DNA from: Algibacter luteus
GTDB lineage: Bacteria > Bacteroidota > Bacteroidia > Flavobacteriales > Flavobacteriaceae
Assembly: GCF_900141715.1 (NCBI RefSeq)
Contig: NZ_FQYK01000007.1
Coordinates: 1 to 64,000, forward strand
Reading direction: 5' to 3'
Length of the DNA stretch: 64,000 nt
A model generated the notes under the pieces. That model searched no databases. It saw only the letters and a list, made by a program, of their open reading frames with translations, and had not been told where the DNA came from. The position numbers were made by a program, and so were the translations under genes. Positions 17,248 through 25,213 of the stretch are shown in pieces (position 1 is the stretch's first letter; every line of letters starts with the position of its first letter).

Positions 17248-19032
17248 ATGAATACGGATATTGAAAATCTTTTTAAAGACAAGGTCATTGGTCATCCTGC
17301 GGGTCTTTTTGTAATATTTTTTACTGAAATGTGGGAGCGTTTTTCATTTTACGGAATGAAAATTCTGCTAGTTCTATTTTTAACGGCTCCGTATTTAAGC
17401 GATAATCCGGGGTGGGAATGGTCAAGAGAAAATGCTTTAGCTTTAATTGGCACCTATTCTTCGTTATTATACTTAACACCAATTGTAGGAGGTTGGTTAG
17501 CGGATAAAATTACGGGTTATAAGTGGGCTGTAATTATAGGGTGTTTCATCATGATGTTAGGTCACGCGGCGATGGTTTTCGAAACCACGTGGTCCTTATA
17601 TCTAGGTTTGGCGTTGTTAGTTATTGGTACTGGATTTTTTAAACCAAACATGACGTCAATGATTTCTGAAATGTACAAAGGCAAAGAATCAAAAAAGGAT
17701 GGCGCTTATACCATTTATTATATGGGTGTTAACGCAGGTGCGTTTTTTGGCATGATGCTTTGCGGTTATTTGGCTGAAAATATTGGTTGGAGTTATGGAT
17801 TTGGGTTAGCAGGGATATTCATGCTTGGTGGATTAGTACAATTTTGGTTAGCTAAAGATTTGTTTGGACAAATTGGTGAAAGACCTTCAAAAGTTTATGA
17901 AGTTGAATTACCACAAAATATAAATGAAGAATCACCTTCTGTGAGCATAGAGAAGCAAGAAGATGAAAAACTAAATCCGTTTACATCTATTGATAAATTA
18001 TTAATTGTTTTATCTGCAATTGGAGGACTCTTGTATCTGTTTAATGATCCTATATCAAAAATAGGAAACATCAATTTATTGCCTTTTAGCTTAGGTAATT
18101 TAGATGGTTCAAGTGCCACAATTTTAATAGCTTTGGTCTTGTTCTTGTATCTAATTATTTCAAGAATGTCTAGGTATAATGCTGTAATAAGAGACAAGAT
18201 TATCGCAGTTTCAATTTTTGGGATTTTCACAGTATTCTTTTTTGGAGCTTTTGAGCAGTCATTAGGTTCTATGACGCTTTTTGCTAGAGATTATACGGCC
18301 AGAGCATTAACAGGAAATTCGGCTTTAATATTTAAAATTATTGATACTGTATTAACTATAGTACCGTTGGCAATAATAACTTGGGTATTGTATTTATTAT
18401 TTAAAAAAACATACTCAAAAATACCATATTCAAATATCGTGCTTGGAGCAACATTTGTTTTTTTATGGTATGTTGTTTATTATAAAATTAATAATGAGTT
18501 TAGTAAAGAAACTACAGAGGTTGGTGCTTCTTGGTTCGGTATCTTAAATTCATTCTTCATTATTACATTAGCGCCTCTATTTTCAAAATGGTGGGAAAGT
18601 AAATATAACCCCAGTGTAGCAATGAAATATGGTATTGGATTAATTCTATTAGGTTTAGGATTCGGGATATTAGTTTTTGGAACGCTAGGAATACCACAAG
18701 GAGCAAAAACTGCTTCAGTAAGTATGATTTTCTTAATATTGGCCTATTTATTCCATACCATGGGTGAATTGTGTATTTCTCCAGTAGGATTATCTTATCT
18801 CAGTAAATTGGTTCCAGGTAGAATGATTGGATTTATGTTTGGTATTTGGTATTTAGCCATTGCCATTGGTCAAAAGGCGGCAGGTACCATGGGCGGAATG
18901 ATTGACAAAATAACTGAACAATACTCATTAAGTACATTTTTCTTAATATTTACGTTGGTTCCCGCTGGTGTAGGCGTGATTTCCATGTTATTAAATCCGA
19001 TATTAAAAAAATTAATGCATGGTGTTCGTTAA
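17248..19032 (+). CDS. Second POT/PTR family oligopeptide transporter
   Basis: A 594-residue paralogue of the preceding transporter, about 77 residues longer. It keeps the proton motif EMWERFSFYGM, but the PTR2 signature has drifted to YYMGVNAGAF, and FEQSLG replaces FEQAGG. The extra length lies mainly in a charged, Glu/Lys/Ser-rich segment (about 215-260) between the two MFS halves plus extended helices after it. The divergence suggests a different peptide range from the first copy. A hairpin terminator follows at once. Confidence 0.9.
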   Translation: MNTDIENLFKDKVIGHPAGLFVIFFTEMWERFSFYGMKILLVLFLTAPYLSDNPGWEWSRENALALIGTYSSLLYLTPIVGGWLADKITGYKWAVIIGCFIMMLGHAAMVFETTWSLYLGLALLVIGTGFFKPNMTSMISEMYKGKESKKDGAYTIYYMGVNAGAFFGMMLCGYLAENIGWSYGFGLAGIFMLGGLVQFWLAKDLFGQIGERPSKVYEVELPQNINEESPSVSIEKQEDEKLNPFTSIDKLLIVLSAIGGLLYLFNDPISKIGNINLLPFSLGNLDGSSATILIALVLFLYLIISRMSRYNAVIRDKIIAVSIFGIFTVFFFGAFEQSLGSMTLFARDYTARALTGNSALIFKIIDTVLTIVPLAIITWVLYLLFKKTYSKIPYSNIVLGATFVFLWYVVYYKINNEFSKETTEVGASWFGILNSFFIITLAPLFSKWWESKYNPSVAMKYGIGLILLGLGFGILVFGTLGIPQGAKTASVSMIFLILAYLFHTMGELCISPVGLSYLSKLVPGRMIGFMFGIWYLAIAIGQKAAGTMGGMIDKITEQYSLSTFFLIFTLVPAGVGVISMLLNPILKKLMHGVR

Positions 19033-19057
19033 TCGAATAAATAGTTAAAAAACTATC

Positions 19058-19086
19058 AAAATGCTCCTAATTAGGAGCATTTTTTG
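19058..19086 (+). terminator. Intrinsic terminator after the second POT gene
   Basis: A perfect AAATGCTCCTAATTAGGAGCATTT palindrome at 19059-19082 followed by a T-run. A long in-frame upstream extension of the next gene would start inside this hairpin, which argues for the later start chosen there. Confidence 0.85.
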
Positions 19087-19120
19087 TAAGTTCGGAACAA
19101 CTTTTGCAACAGAGTTAGTC

Positions 19121-19669
19121 ATGAAGAAGATTATATTATTACTACTAGCTACGGCCTTCGTAAGTTTCAATGCCATAGCTCAAAAGATAAATTGGGTATC
19201 TTTAGAAGAAGCTGTTATACGTCAGAAAAAGAATCCTAAAAAAATTATGATTGATGCTTACACCAATTGGTGCGGCCCTTGTAAAATGCTTGATAGAAAC
19301 ACGTTTCAAAATCAAGATGTTGCCGATTATGTGAATAAACATTATTACGCTGTAAAGTTTAATGCAGAAGGTAACGAGGTTGTGAATTTTAATGGACAAG
19401 AATTCTCAAATCCTAATTACAATCCAGATTTAGCAAACAGAAGAAATTCGCCTCACGAATTATCGCGTTATTTTCAAATTCAAGTATTCCCTACCATTGT
19501 TTTTTTAGACGAAAATTCAAATTTAATTTTCCCTTTAAAAGGTTATAAAACGCCGCAGCAAATAGAGCTTTATTTGAAAATGTTTAAACGAGATGATCAT
19601 AAAACTCTAGATACCCAAGAAAAATTTAATGCTTATTATAAGGCATTTCAAAACGAATTTAAAGGGTAA
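19121..19669 (+). CDS. Exported thioredoxin-fold protein (WCGPC)
   Basis: A 182-residue protein with a signal peptide (LLLLATAFVSFNAIAQ) and a thioredoxin-like domain with the redox motif NWCGPCKML. The classic WCGPC points to a disulfide-active periplasmic or outer-membrane-facing protein. The cis-Pro region reads FQIQVFPTIVFLD. The start at ATG 19121 places the signal peptide correctly and lies 35 bp past a terminator. A second thioredoxin-like gene follows after 15 bp. Confidence 0.85.
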   Translation: MKKIILLLLATAFVSFNAIAQKINWVSLEEAVIRQKKNPKKIMIDAYTNWCGPCKMLDRNTFQNQDVADYVNKHYYAVKFNAEGNEVVNFNGQEFSNPNYNPDLANRRNSPHELSRYFQIQVFPTIVFLDENSNLIFPLKGYKTPQQIELYLKMFKRDDHKTLDTQEKFNAYYKAFQNEFKG

Positions 19670-19684
19670 CCTAAAACAATAAAA

Positions 19685-20155
19685 ATGAAAAAAATTATAT
19701 TTATTTTGATTTTAATTGGATTCATGTCTGTTCAAACTTTCGCTCAGAAAAGGATAACATGGCATACCGATTTTAATGAAGCATTAGAATTAGCTTTGAA
19801 TGAAGATAAAAAAGTAATGCTGTTTTTTACAGGCTCAGATTGGTGTGGTTGGTGTATTAAATTACAAAATGAAGTGTTTAAAACTCCTGACTTTGAAAAA
19901 TGGTCTGACGATTTGGTGTTAGTAGAATTAGATTTTCCAAGACGTACACCTCAAGATCCTAAATTGAAAGGGCAAAATCGTCAATTACAAGCAATGTTTA
20001 AAGTAAGAGGGTATCCTTCAGTCTATTTCGTGCAACCAGAAAAAATGCCTGATGGTAAAATGAATTTGAATAATCTTGGTAAAACAGGTTATGTAAGAGG
20101 AGGAGCCGGTAAATGGCTCGAGGTTGCAGATAACATCGTCAATAAAACAATATAG
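19685..20155 (+). CDS. Exported thioredoxin-fold protein (WCGWC)
   Basis: A 156-residue protein with a signal peptide ending in FAQ and a thioredoxin fold of the DUF255/DsbD-gamma-like type. The motif is SDWCGWCIKL and the cis-Pro segment VRGYPSVYFVQ. It is a shorter relative of the preceding gene with a different central dipeptide (GW instead of GP), which should change its redox potential. Its stop is 5 bp from the 3' end of the convergent comEC gene, and its probable terminator lies inside comEC. Confidence 0.85.
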   Translation: MKKIIFILILIGFMSVQTFAQKRITWHTDFNEALELALNEDKKVMLFFTGSDWCGWCIKLQNEVFKTPDFEKWSDDLVLVELDFPRRTPQDPKLKGQNRQLQAMFKVRGYPSVYFVQPEKMPDGKMNLNNLGKTGYVRGGAGKWLEVADNIVNKTI

Positions 20156-20160
20156 AGGTT

Positions 20161-22200
20161 TTAATAATTTATAATAAAGGCTCCTTTTTTACTTGTTTGG
20201 TGAAAAGGGAGCTTTCTTTTTTCACATATATTTTCCCAATGGTCTATATAAGTTTTATAGTTACTTCCATCGGCAATAATTTGTTTTGGCTTTAACGAAT
20301 CAATCAATCTATTTAAGTTAATTTTTGGCGATTGCCTAAGTAATATATATTCTGGATTTATAGACTTTATATTGTAAACTCCTAAACTATCAATAATTAA
20401 AAGATGCTTCTTATTAAGCTGGTAAATTGGTTTGATGCTATCTTCTAAAACTGTTTTTATATGATTGCCAACAGTGTAATCTTTTATAATTTTATTATGA
20501 GCACGAGTTATGCTATCAAAATCGTTTGCAATAACTATTTTGTTATTTGAGAGGTTCCCTAATAAACTATTTCTGCTTTTGTGAAATACAATAAATTCAT
20601 TTGAAGGCTTATTGAAAGTATTAAAGAATAATGCCCCTTGAGCAATAAGTATTGCGCTTAAAAACAGCTTTAAGTTTAAATAATTTTTTTTGAAAAGTAG
20701 TCGAACAAAAGTGATAATGACTAGATAAGAAACAAGCACGTAAAGCAAGCTAAACGAAATGTCTTTAAATAAGAATGCTTCTTGTTTAGATACCCAACCA
20801 ACAAAACTATTCATTAAATAAATAACATGTCCGAACACATCTGCTAAAAATTGTGGAAGCATGTTTAAAACAGCTAATAAAATGACTAGTATGCCAAAAC
20901 CTAGAATAATTCCTAAACCTGGAATGATTACTAAATTCGAAATAAAAAATAAACTTGGAAACTGATGAAAGTAATATAAACTAACAGGAATAATACCAAA
21001 TTGAGCTGAAATGGTTATGGTGAATGTATGCCAGAATACATTTGTGAGCCAGTATTTGGGTTTCCATATACAATAAAGCAATGGGTCAATGGTTACTATT
21101 GCAAATACGGCGAGATAACTTAATTGAAATCCAACATCAAAAATAAATAGTGGTTTAAAAAGCAAGATCACAAATATGCTTATGGCAAGCGTGTTAAATA
21201 TGTTAGTTGGTCGTTTCAAGTTAATTGCGATGGCAACAATACTAAACATAGTTACGGCTCGAGTAACCGAAGCAGAAAGACCTGCAAGCAAGGCAAAACT
21301 CCATAAAATACTTAACAGTAAAATAGTTTTTATAAGTTTTCCATGTTTAAGTCGTTCTATTGGTTTTAAAATGAACCCAAGAATGATTAGTATAATACCC
21401 ACATGCAATCCTGAAACAGCTAATATATGTATGGCTCCAGCATTGGTGTAGCTGGTGTAAACTTCGTCGCTAATATCTTGGCGTTGCCCCATTAAAAGTG
21501 CATTAATAATGGCAAGTTCGTCTGGATTAAAATGATAGAGTTTTAGCTTATCGTTTACATGCTGCCGAATATCATCTGCTATTCCTAAGAGTGTTTTGGT
21601 ATTAGATTCAACTGGGAATAAGACATCTTCATTAATAAAGAGTTGATGATAGATGTATTTTTTCTTTAAATAATTTTTATAATCAAATTGGTGTGGATTT
21701 AAAGGATGAATTAAATTTTTGAATTCAGCTTTACTAATAAAAACATTATCAACTTTTAAAGGATTTTGCAAGCTGTCTTTCTGTATGTTTAGAAGCGTTT
21801 TGCCCGTTGTTTGTTTACCTTCTATTTCTAATATGTCAATAACATATTTATCATAAAAATTACCTGGTTTTAAAACCTCACGAACTCTAAAAGTAATGGT
21901 TTTTAAATGGTTGTTTTCGGCAGAAATTACATGAGTGTAATGATTCGAAAAGTTTTTCTGGTTATGGAAATTAGTAGTTAATACACCGATTGATATGGTT
22001 ACAAAAAAAGTAATTAATCCAAACCAGATAGATTGTGTAAATTGTTTGTGAGTTATAATATAAATAACAGCTAGAAGTATCAATAAAATAGCTGTTAGTG
22101 CAATTGAAAGTTGCAGCGAAATATCAATTAAATAGCCAATAATGATGCCTATAATGAGGCAAAAAGTTAGTTTAATTATGGCGAAATTGAGTAACCTCAT
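20161..22200 (-). CDS. comEC: ComEC/Rec2-family DNA-uptake channel protein
   Basis: A 679-residue polytopic inner-membrane protein. In competent bacteria ComEC passes single-stranded DNA into the cytoplasm. The N-terminus has membrane helices and a DUF4131-like soluble region (about 50-200). The core is the competence domain with the AGAIHILAVSGLHVGII motif (about 250-270) and many helices to about 540. The C-terminal soluble part lacks an HxHxDH metallo-beta-lactamase motif, which longer ComEC proteins carry. It is the last gene of a minus-strand run with lpxB and the NlpC/P60 lipoprotein. Confidence 0.88.
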   Translation of the reverse strand: MRLLNFAIIKLTFCLIIGIIIGYLIDISLQLSIALTAILLILLAVIYIITHKQFTQSIWFGLITFFVTISIGVLTTNFHNQKNFSNHYTHVISAENNHLKTITFRVREVLKPGNFYDKYVIDILEIEGKQTTGKTLLNIQKDSLQNPLKVDNVFISKAEFKNLIHPLNPHQFDYKNYLKKKYIYHQLFINEDVLFPVESNTKTLLGIADDIRQHVNDKLKLYHFNPDELAIINALLMGQRQDISDEVYTSYTNAGAIHILAVSGLHVGIILIILGFILKPIERLKHGKLIKTILLLSILWSFALLAGLSASVTRAVTMFSIVAIAINLKRPTNIFNTLAISIFVILLFKPLFIFDVGFQLSYLAVFAIVTIDPLLYCIWKPKYWLTNVFWHTFTITISAQFGIIPVSLYYFHQFPSLFFISNLVIIPGLGIILGFGILVILLAVLNMLPQFLADVFGHVIYLMNSFVGWVSKQEAFLFKDISFSLLYVLVSYLVIITFVRLLFKKNYLNLKLFLSAILIAQGALFFNTFNKPSNEFIVFHKSRNSLLGNLSNNKIVIANDFDSITRAHNKIIKDYTVGNHIKTVLEDSIKPIYQLNKKHLLIIDSLGVYNIKSINPEYILLRQSPKINLNRLIDSLKPKQIIADGSNYKTYIDHWENICEKRKLPFHQTSKKGAFIINY
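20176..20222 (+). terminator. Terminator for the thioredoxin pair, located inside the comEC 3' end
   Basis: The arms at about 20176-20189 (AAAGGCTCCTTTTT) and 20203-20215 (AAAAGGGAGCTTT) pair with one bulge and one G-U pair, and are followed by CTTTTTT. The signal is oriented for the plus-strand genes but encodes the last codons of comEC on the minus strand. Confidence 0.6.
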
Positions 22201-22224
22201 ACCCTTGAAAGATATAAAATAATC

Positions 22225-22773
22225 TTATAAGATACGTCTAGCTTCATGAAAAGCGTTAAGCCAATAATTTTCATTGAGTCTAGATATGGTTACACCTTGG
22301 CTTGTAGTAGCATGAATAAATTCGATATCGTTGTTTTTTATGGCAATTATAAGACCGACATGATTGATTGAATTTCTTCGATTCTTACCTGTTTTAAAAA
22401 ATAATAAATCACCAGCAGAAACATCTTTTAAAGAAATTTTCCCTCCTCTTTTTGCCATGTCTCGAGACATCCTTGGTAGGATAATATTATTAGATTTGAA
22501 TGATTCATATATCAAACCAGAGCAATCCATTCCAGATTTAGTTGTGCCTCCCCATTTATAACGTGTGCCTTCAAACTGTTTTGCATATTTAATAATATCG
22601 TCCGCTTTAGTCCTATTTTCAACTGAACTAGTAACAACAGGTTGGTTACGTTCTGTTTTGCTCTTTTTCGTGATTATTTTTGTGCTTGAAGTTTTTCTGT
22701 CTTTAGCACGTTTAGAAGATTTACAACTGCCAAAACTTAAAATTAGAAGAAGACAAATTACGACTATTCTCAT
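22225..22773 (-). CDS. NlpC/P60-family peptidoglycan endopeptidase lipoprotein
   Basis: A 182-residue lipoprotein (lipobox FGSC, Cys17) with a Lys/Ser-rich linker and a C-terminal NlpC/P60 cysteine peptidase domain. This family cuts peptide bonds in peptidoglycan stems, often D-Glu to DAP. The catalytic set is visible: Cys84 in GMDCSGL, His138 in NHVGL and a third polar residue His154 in FIHATT. It lies 7 bp downstream of lpxB and upstream of comEC on the minus strand, so it is probably co-transcribed. A housekeeping wall-remodelling role is inferred. Confidence 0.9.
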   Translation of the reverse strand: MRIVVICLLLILSFGSCKSSKRAKDRKTSSTKIITKKSKTERNQPVVTSSVENRTKADDIIKYAKQFEGTRYKWGGTTKSGMDCSGLIYESFKSNNIILPRMSRDMAKRGGKISLKDVSAGDLLFFKTGKNRRNSINHVGLIIAIKNNDIEFIHATTSQGVTISRLNENYWLNAFHEARRIL

Positions 22774-22780
22774 CTCATTA

Positions 22781-23893
22781 TTAAGTTTTTATAGCTTCGT
22801 ATATTAAACGAGCTGTTTTTTCGCTGGCGCCTTTTCCGCCCAAAGTCTTTTCTAATTCGTAATAGGCTAAAAATAGTTGTTTACGATATTCAGAATCCAA
22901 TATATGGTCTAGTTCTTCCTTCAATCGTTTTTTATTGAATTCATTTTGTATCAGTTCTGTAACTACTTCTTTGTCCATTATTAAATTTACTAACGAAATA
23001 AACTTAAGGGTTATTATCCGTTTAGCAATTTGGTACGAGATTGTACTTCCTTTATAACAGACTACTTGAGGCACTTTAAAGAGAGCAGTTTCAAGGGTTG
23101 CAGTTCCCGATGTAACTAGAGCTGCATAAGAGATACTCAATAAATCATAAGTTTTATTTTCGATGAATTTTACATTGGTCGATTTTATAAATTGTTGGTA
23201 AAAACTGAAATCTTGACTCGGTGCGCCTGCAATAACAAATTGATAGTCTGGATAATCATCTATTAAGCTCAGCATAACTGAGAGCATTTTTGTTATTTCT
23301 TGCTTTCTACTACCAGGTAGTAAGGCAATAATTGGTTTGTCTCCAAGATTATTGTCTTTTCTAAAATTAAGTTCATTTACCTGATTTCTATTTGCGATAG
23401 CATCAATTAAAGGATGCCCCACAAAGGTAACTTCATACCCATGTTTTTTATAGAAAGGTTTAACAAAAGGAAGTATAACAAACATGGCATCAATATCTCG
23501 CTTTATGGCTTTTACTCTGCTCGCTCTTGAAGCCCAAACTTGAGGTGAAATGTAATAATTGGTTCTAAAGCCTTTTTGTTTTGCCCATTTCGCTATACGT
23601 AAATTAAAACCTGAATTGTCAATAAAAACGATACCATCAGGATTAAAATTTTCAATATCAGATTTACAAAATGAAATATCTTTAAAAATCTTGTTGAGGT
23701 TCATTAAAACTTCAGCAAAACCCATAAATGCTCGTTCTTTATAGTGTTTTACTAAGGTTCCGCCAGCTTGCTCCATAAGGTCGCCACCCCAAAATCGAAT
23801 ATCTGCATTAGTATCTAGTTTTTTTAATGCGGATATAAGATTGGATCCATGTAAATCACCTGATGCTTCTCCAGCAATAATGTAATATTTCAT
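22781..23893 (-). CDS. lpxB: Lipid-A-disaccharide synthase
   Basis: Glycosyltransferase (GT19) that joins UDP-2,3-diacylglucosamine and lipid X to form the lipid A disaccharide on the cytoplasmic face of the inner membrane. The 370-residue length is normal. Seen are GEASGDLHGSNLISAL at the N-terminus, FIDNSGFNLRIAKWAK, the YYISPQVWAS motif, LLPGSRKQEI and SGTATLETALFKVPQVVCYK near the C-terminus. It follows surE and a small membrane protein on the minus strand and precedes the NlpC/P60 gene by 7 bp. Confidence 0.96.
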   Translation of the reverse strand: MKYYIIAGEASGDLHGSNLISALKKLDTNADIRFWGGDLMEQAGGTLVKHYKERAFMGFAEVLMNLNKIFKDISFCKSDIENFNPDGIVFIDNSGFNLRIAKWAKQKGFRTNYYISPQVWASRASRVKAIKRDIDAMFVILPFVKPFYKKHGYEVTFVGHPLIDAIANRNQVNELNFRKDNNLGDKPIIALLPGSRKQEITKMLSVMLSLIDDYPDYQFVIAGAPSQDFSFYQQFIKSTNVKFIENKTYDLLSISYAALVTSGTATLETALFKVPQVVCYKGSTISYQIAKRIITLKFISLVNLIMDKEVVTELIQNEFNKKRLKEELDHILDSEYRKQLFLAYYELEKTLGGKGASEKTARLIYEAIKT

Positions 23894-23950
23894 TTTTCAG
23901 TGAACAGGTTATGCGCAGTCCAAACCTTTCTAATCAATTTTTAGTAATAT

Positions 23951-23971
23951 CCTCTCGTCTGCGCTCGAGGG
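23951..23971. repeat. Short palindromic element, possible interspersed repeat relic
   Basis: The 86-bp gap between lpxB and the small membrane gene contains a 21-bp near-palindrome with a GC content well above its surroundings (CCTC-TCG-TCTGCG-CTCGAGG). It resembles the CTCGACTGCGCTCGAG-type repeats I associate with flavobacterial genomes. A second patch (GGTTATGCGCAGTCC) at about 23907-23921 may belong to the same relic. A genome-wide copy count would decide. Confidence 0.4.
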
Positions 23972-23979
23972 AAAAGAAA

Positions 23980-24261
23980 TTAAAAGAGTTTAAAAACAAA
24001 GGTAAAAACAGCAATAAATACAGTTATTAACAGCACACCTCTTGCTCTATAATCTTGCTTTTTTTTAATAAAAATAAAGAACGCGATTAAGTTTAAGATA
24101 GCTCCAAGACTAATGAGTTTCCCTAAAAATCCTTCTTGAGCGGCGGCTTTAATTACGTCCGTAAAATCATCGCCCTTTCCCAATAAATTAGATGCAATAA
24201 ATAAACCTATAGCATTTGCAATAAGTCCTACTAACATACCAATAAAAATATCTTTCTTCAT
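23980..24261 (-). CDS. Small membrane protein, function unknown
   Basis: A 93-residue protein with three predicted membrane helices (about 6-27, 47-66 and 74-92) and a soluble loop around residues 28-46 (GKGDDFTDVIKAAAQEG). A short basic stretch KKKQDYRARG sits before the last helix. It lies 19 bp downstream of surE and upstream of lpxB on the minus strand. I recognise no named family and cannot suggest a function. Confidence 0.65.
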   Translation of the reverse strand: MKKDIFIGMLVGLIANAIGLFIASNLLGKGDDFTDVIKAAAQEGFLGKLISLGAILNLIAFFIFIKKKQDYRARGVLLITVFIAVFTFVFKLF

Positions 24262-24280
24262 TAATTATATATTTCTGTTT

Positions 24281-25051
24281 TTATAAATTCCAGTTATTTA
24301 AATCCTTTAAAAAGTAATGTGCGGTTAAATCAAATTGTGCAGGAACTAACGAGATATAACCGTTTTCAAGTGCCCATTCATCAGTATCTTCACCACCATC
24401 TAAATTTACAAACTTTCCAGTAAGCCAGTAGTAATCTTTTCCTTGAGGGGTTTTGCGTTTATCAAATTCTTCAACCCAATTTGCTCTGGCTTGTCTACAT
24501 ACTTTAATTCCTTTAATTTCCTTTTCTTCGATGTTTGGAATATTAACATTTAAAACAACACCGTTAGGTAATCCATGCTCCAAAACTTGTTCTGTTATTT
24601 TTTTTACAAAAGACTTAGAGGCTTCAAAGTTAGCATCCCAACTGTAATCTAATAACGAAAAACCTATGGCAGGTATGCCTTCAATTCCAGCTTCAATAGC
24701 AGCACTCATAGTGCCCGAATATATCACATTTATCGATGCATTCGAACCGTGATTTATTCCAGAAACACAAAGATCTGGTGTTCTGCCTAGAATTTCTCGA
24801 ATTGCCAATTTAACACAATCGGCAGGAGTTCCTGAACAACTAAATTCTTTTTGAGGTCCGTTGTCAATATTTACTTCTGTGGCATACAATGTGGCATTTA
24901 AAGTAATGGCATGCCCCATACCACTTTGAGGGGAATCTGGAGCAACAACTACAACATCACCAATAGTCTTCATTACAGTAATTAACGTCCTGATTCCTGG
25001 GGCATTAATACCGTCATCATTCGTTACAAGTATAAGTGGCTTTTTGCTCAT
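24281..25051 (-). CDS. surE: 5'/3'-nucleotidase SurE
   Basis: Metal-dependent phosphatase acting on nucleoside 5'- and 3'-monophosphates and short polyphosphates. The 256-residue protein has the metal-binding N-terminus LVTNDDGINAPGI, the Asn/Ser pocket SGINHGSNASINVIYSGTMS and the Pro-rich PDSPQSGMGHA loop, all intact. I chose ATG 25051. The in-frame ATG at 25069 would add six residues and lies too close to a TATTTTAG promoter-like box to be in the transcript. It leads the minus-strand run to comEC. Confidence 0.95.
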   Translation of the reverse strand: MSKKPLILVTNDDGINAPGIRTLITVMKTIGDVVVVAPDSPQSGMGHAITLNATLYATEVNIDNGPQKEFSCSGTPADCVKLAIREILGRTPDLCVSGINHGSNASINVIYSGTMSAAIEAGIEGIPAIGFSLLDYSWDANFEASKSFVKKITEQVLEHGLPNGVVLNVNIPNIEEKEIKGIKVCRQARANWVEEFDKRKTPQGKDYYWLTGKFVNLDGGEDTDEWALENGYISLVPAQFDLTAHYFLKDLNNWNL

Positions 25052-25071
25052 ATTTTTGTTAAAAATCATCG

Positions 25072-25079
25072 CTAAAATA
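25072..25079 (-). promoter_or_regulatory. Possible -7 promoter box of surE
   Basis: TATTTTAG on the minus strand lies 21 bp before ATG 25051 and differs from TAnnTTTG by one base. A clear -33 TTG is not seen at the right distance. Confidence 0.35.
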
Positions 25080-25213
25080 CGTAATTTCGTTAGTAAATGG
25101 TTAAATTCTTTGGTTTAACAAAAAATTAATAACGATTCCCATAATTGGCATGGTTTTTTCTTTATTTTAGTGAAAATTATGCTGTGCTTACTAGAAGCAA
25201 AAAAGATTTAAAC

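Noticed and set aside
19061-19120. Upstream start for the WCGPC thioredoxin-like gene
   Set aside because: The frame begins inside a strong terminator hairpin and would hide the signal peptide.
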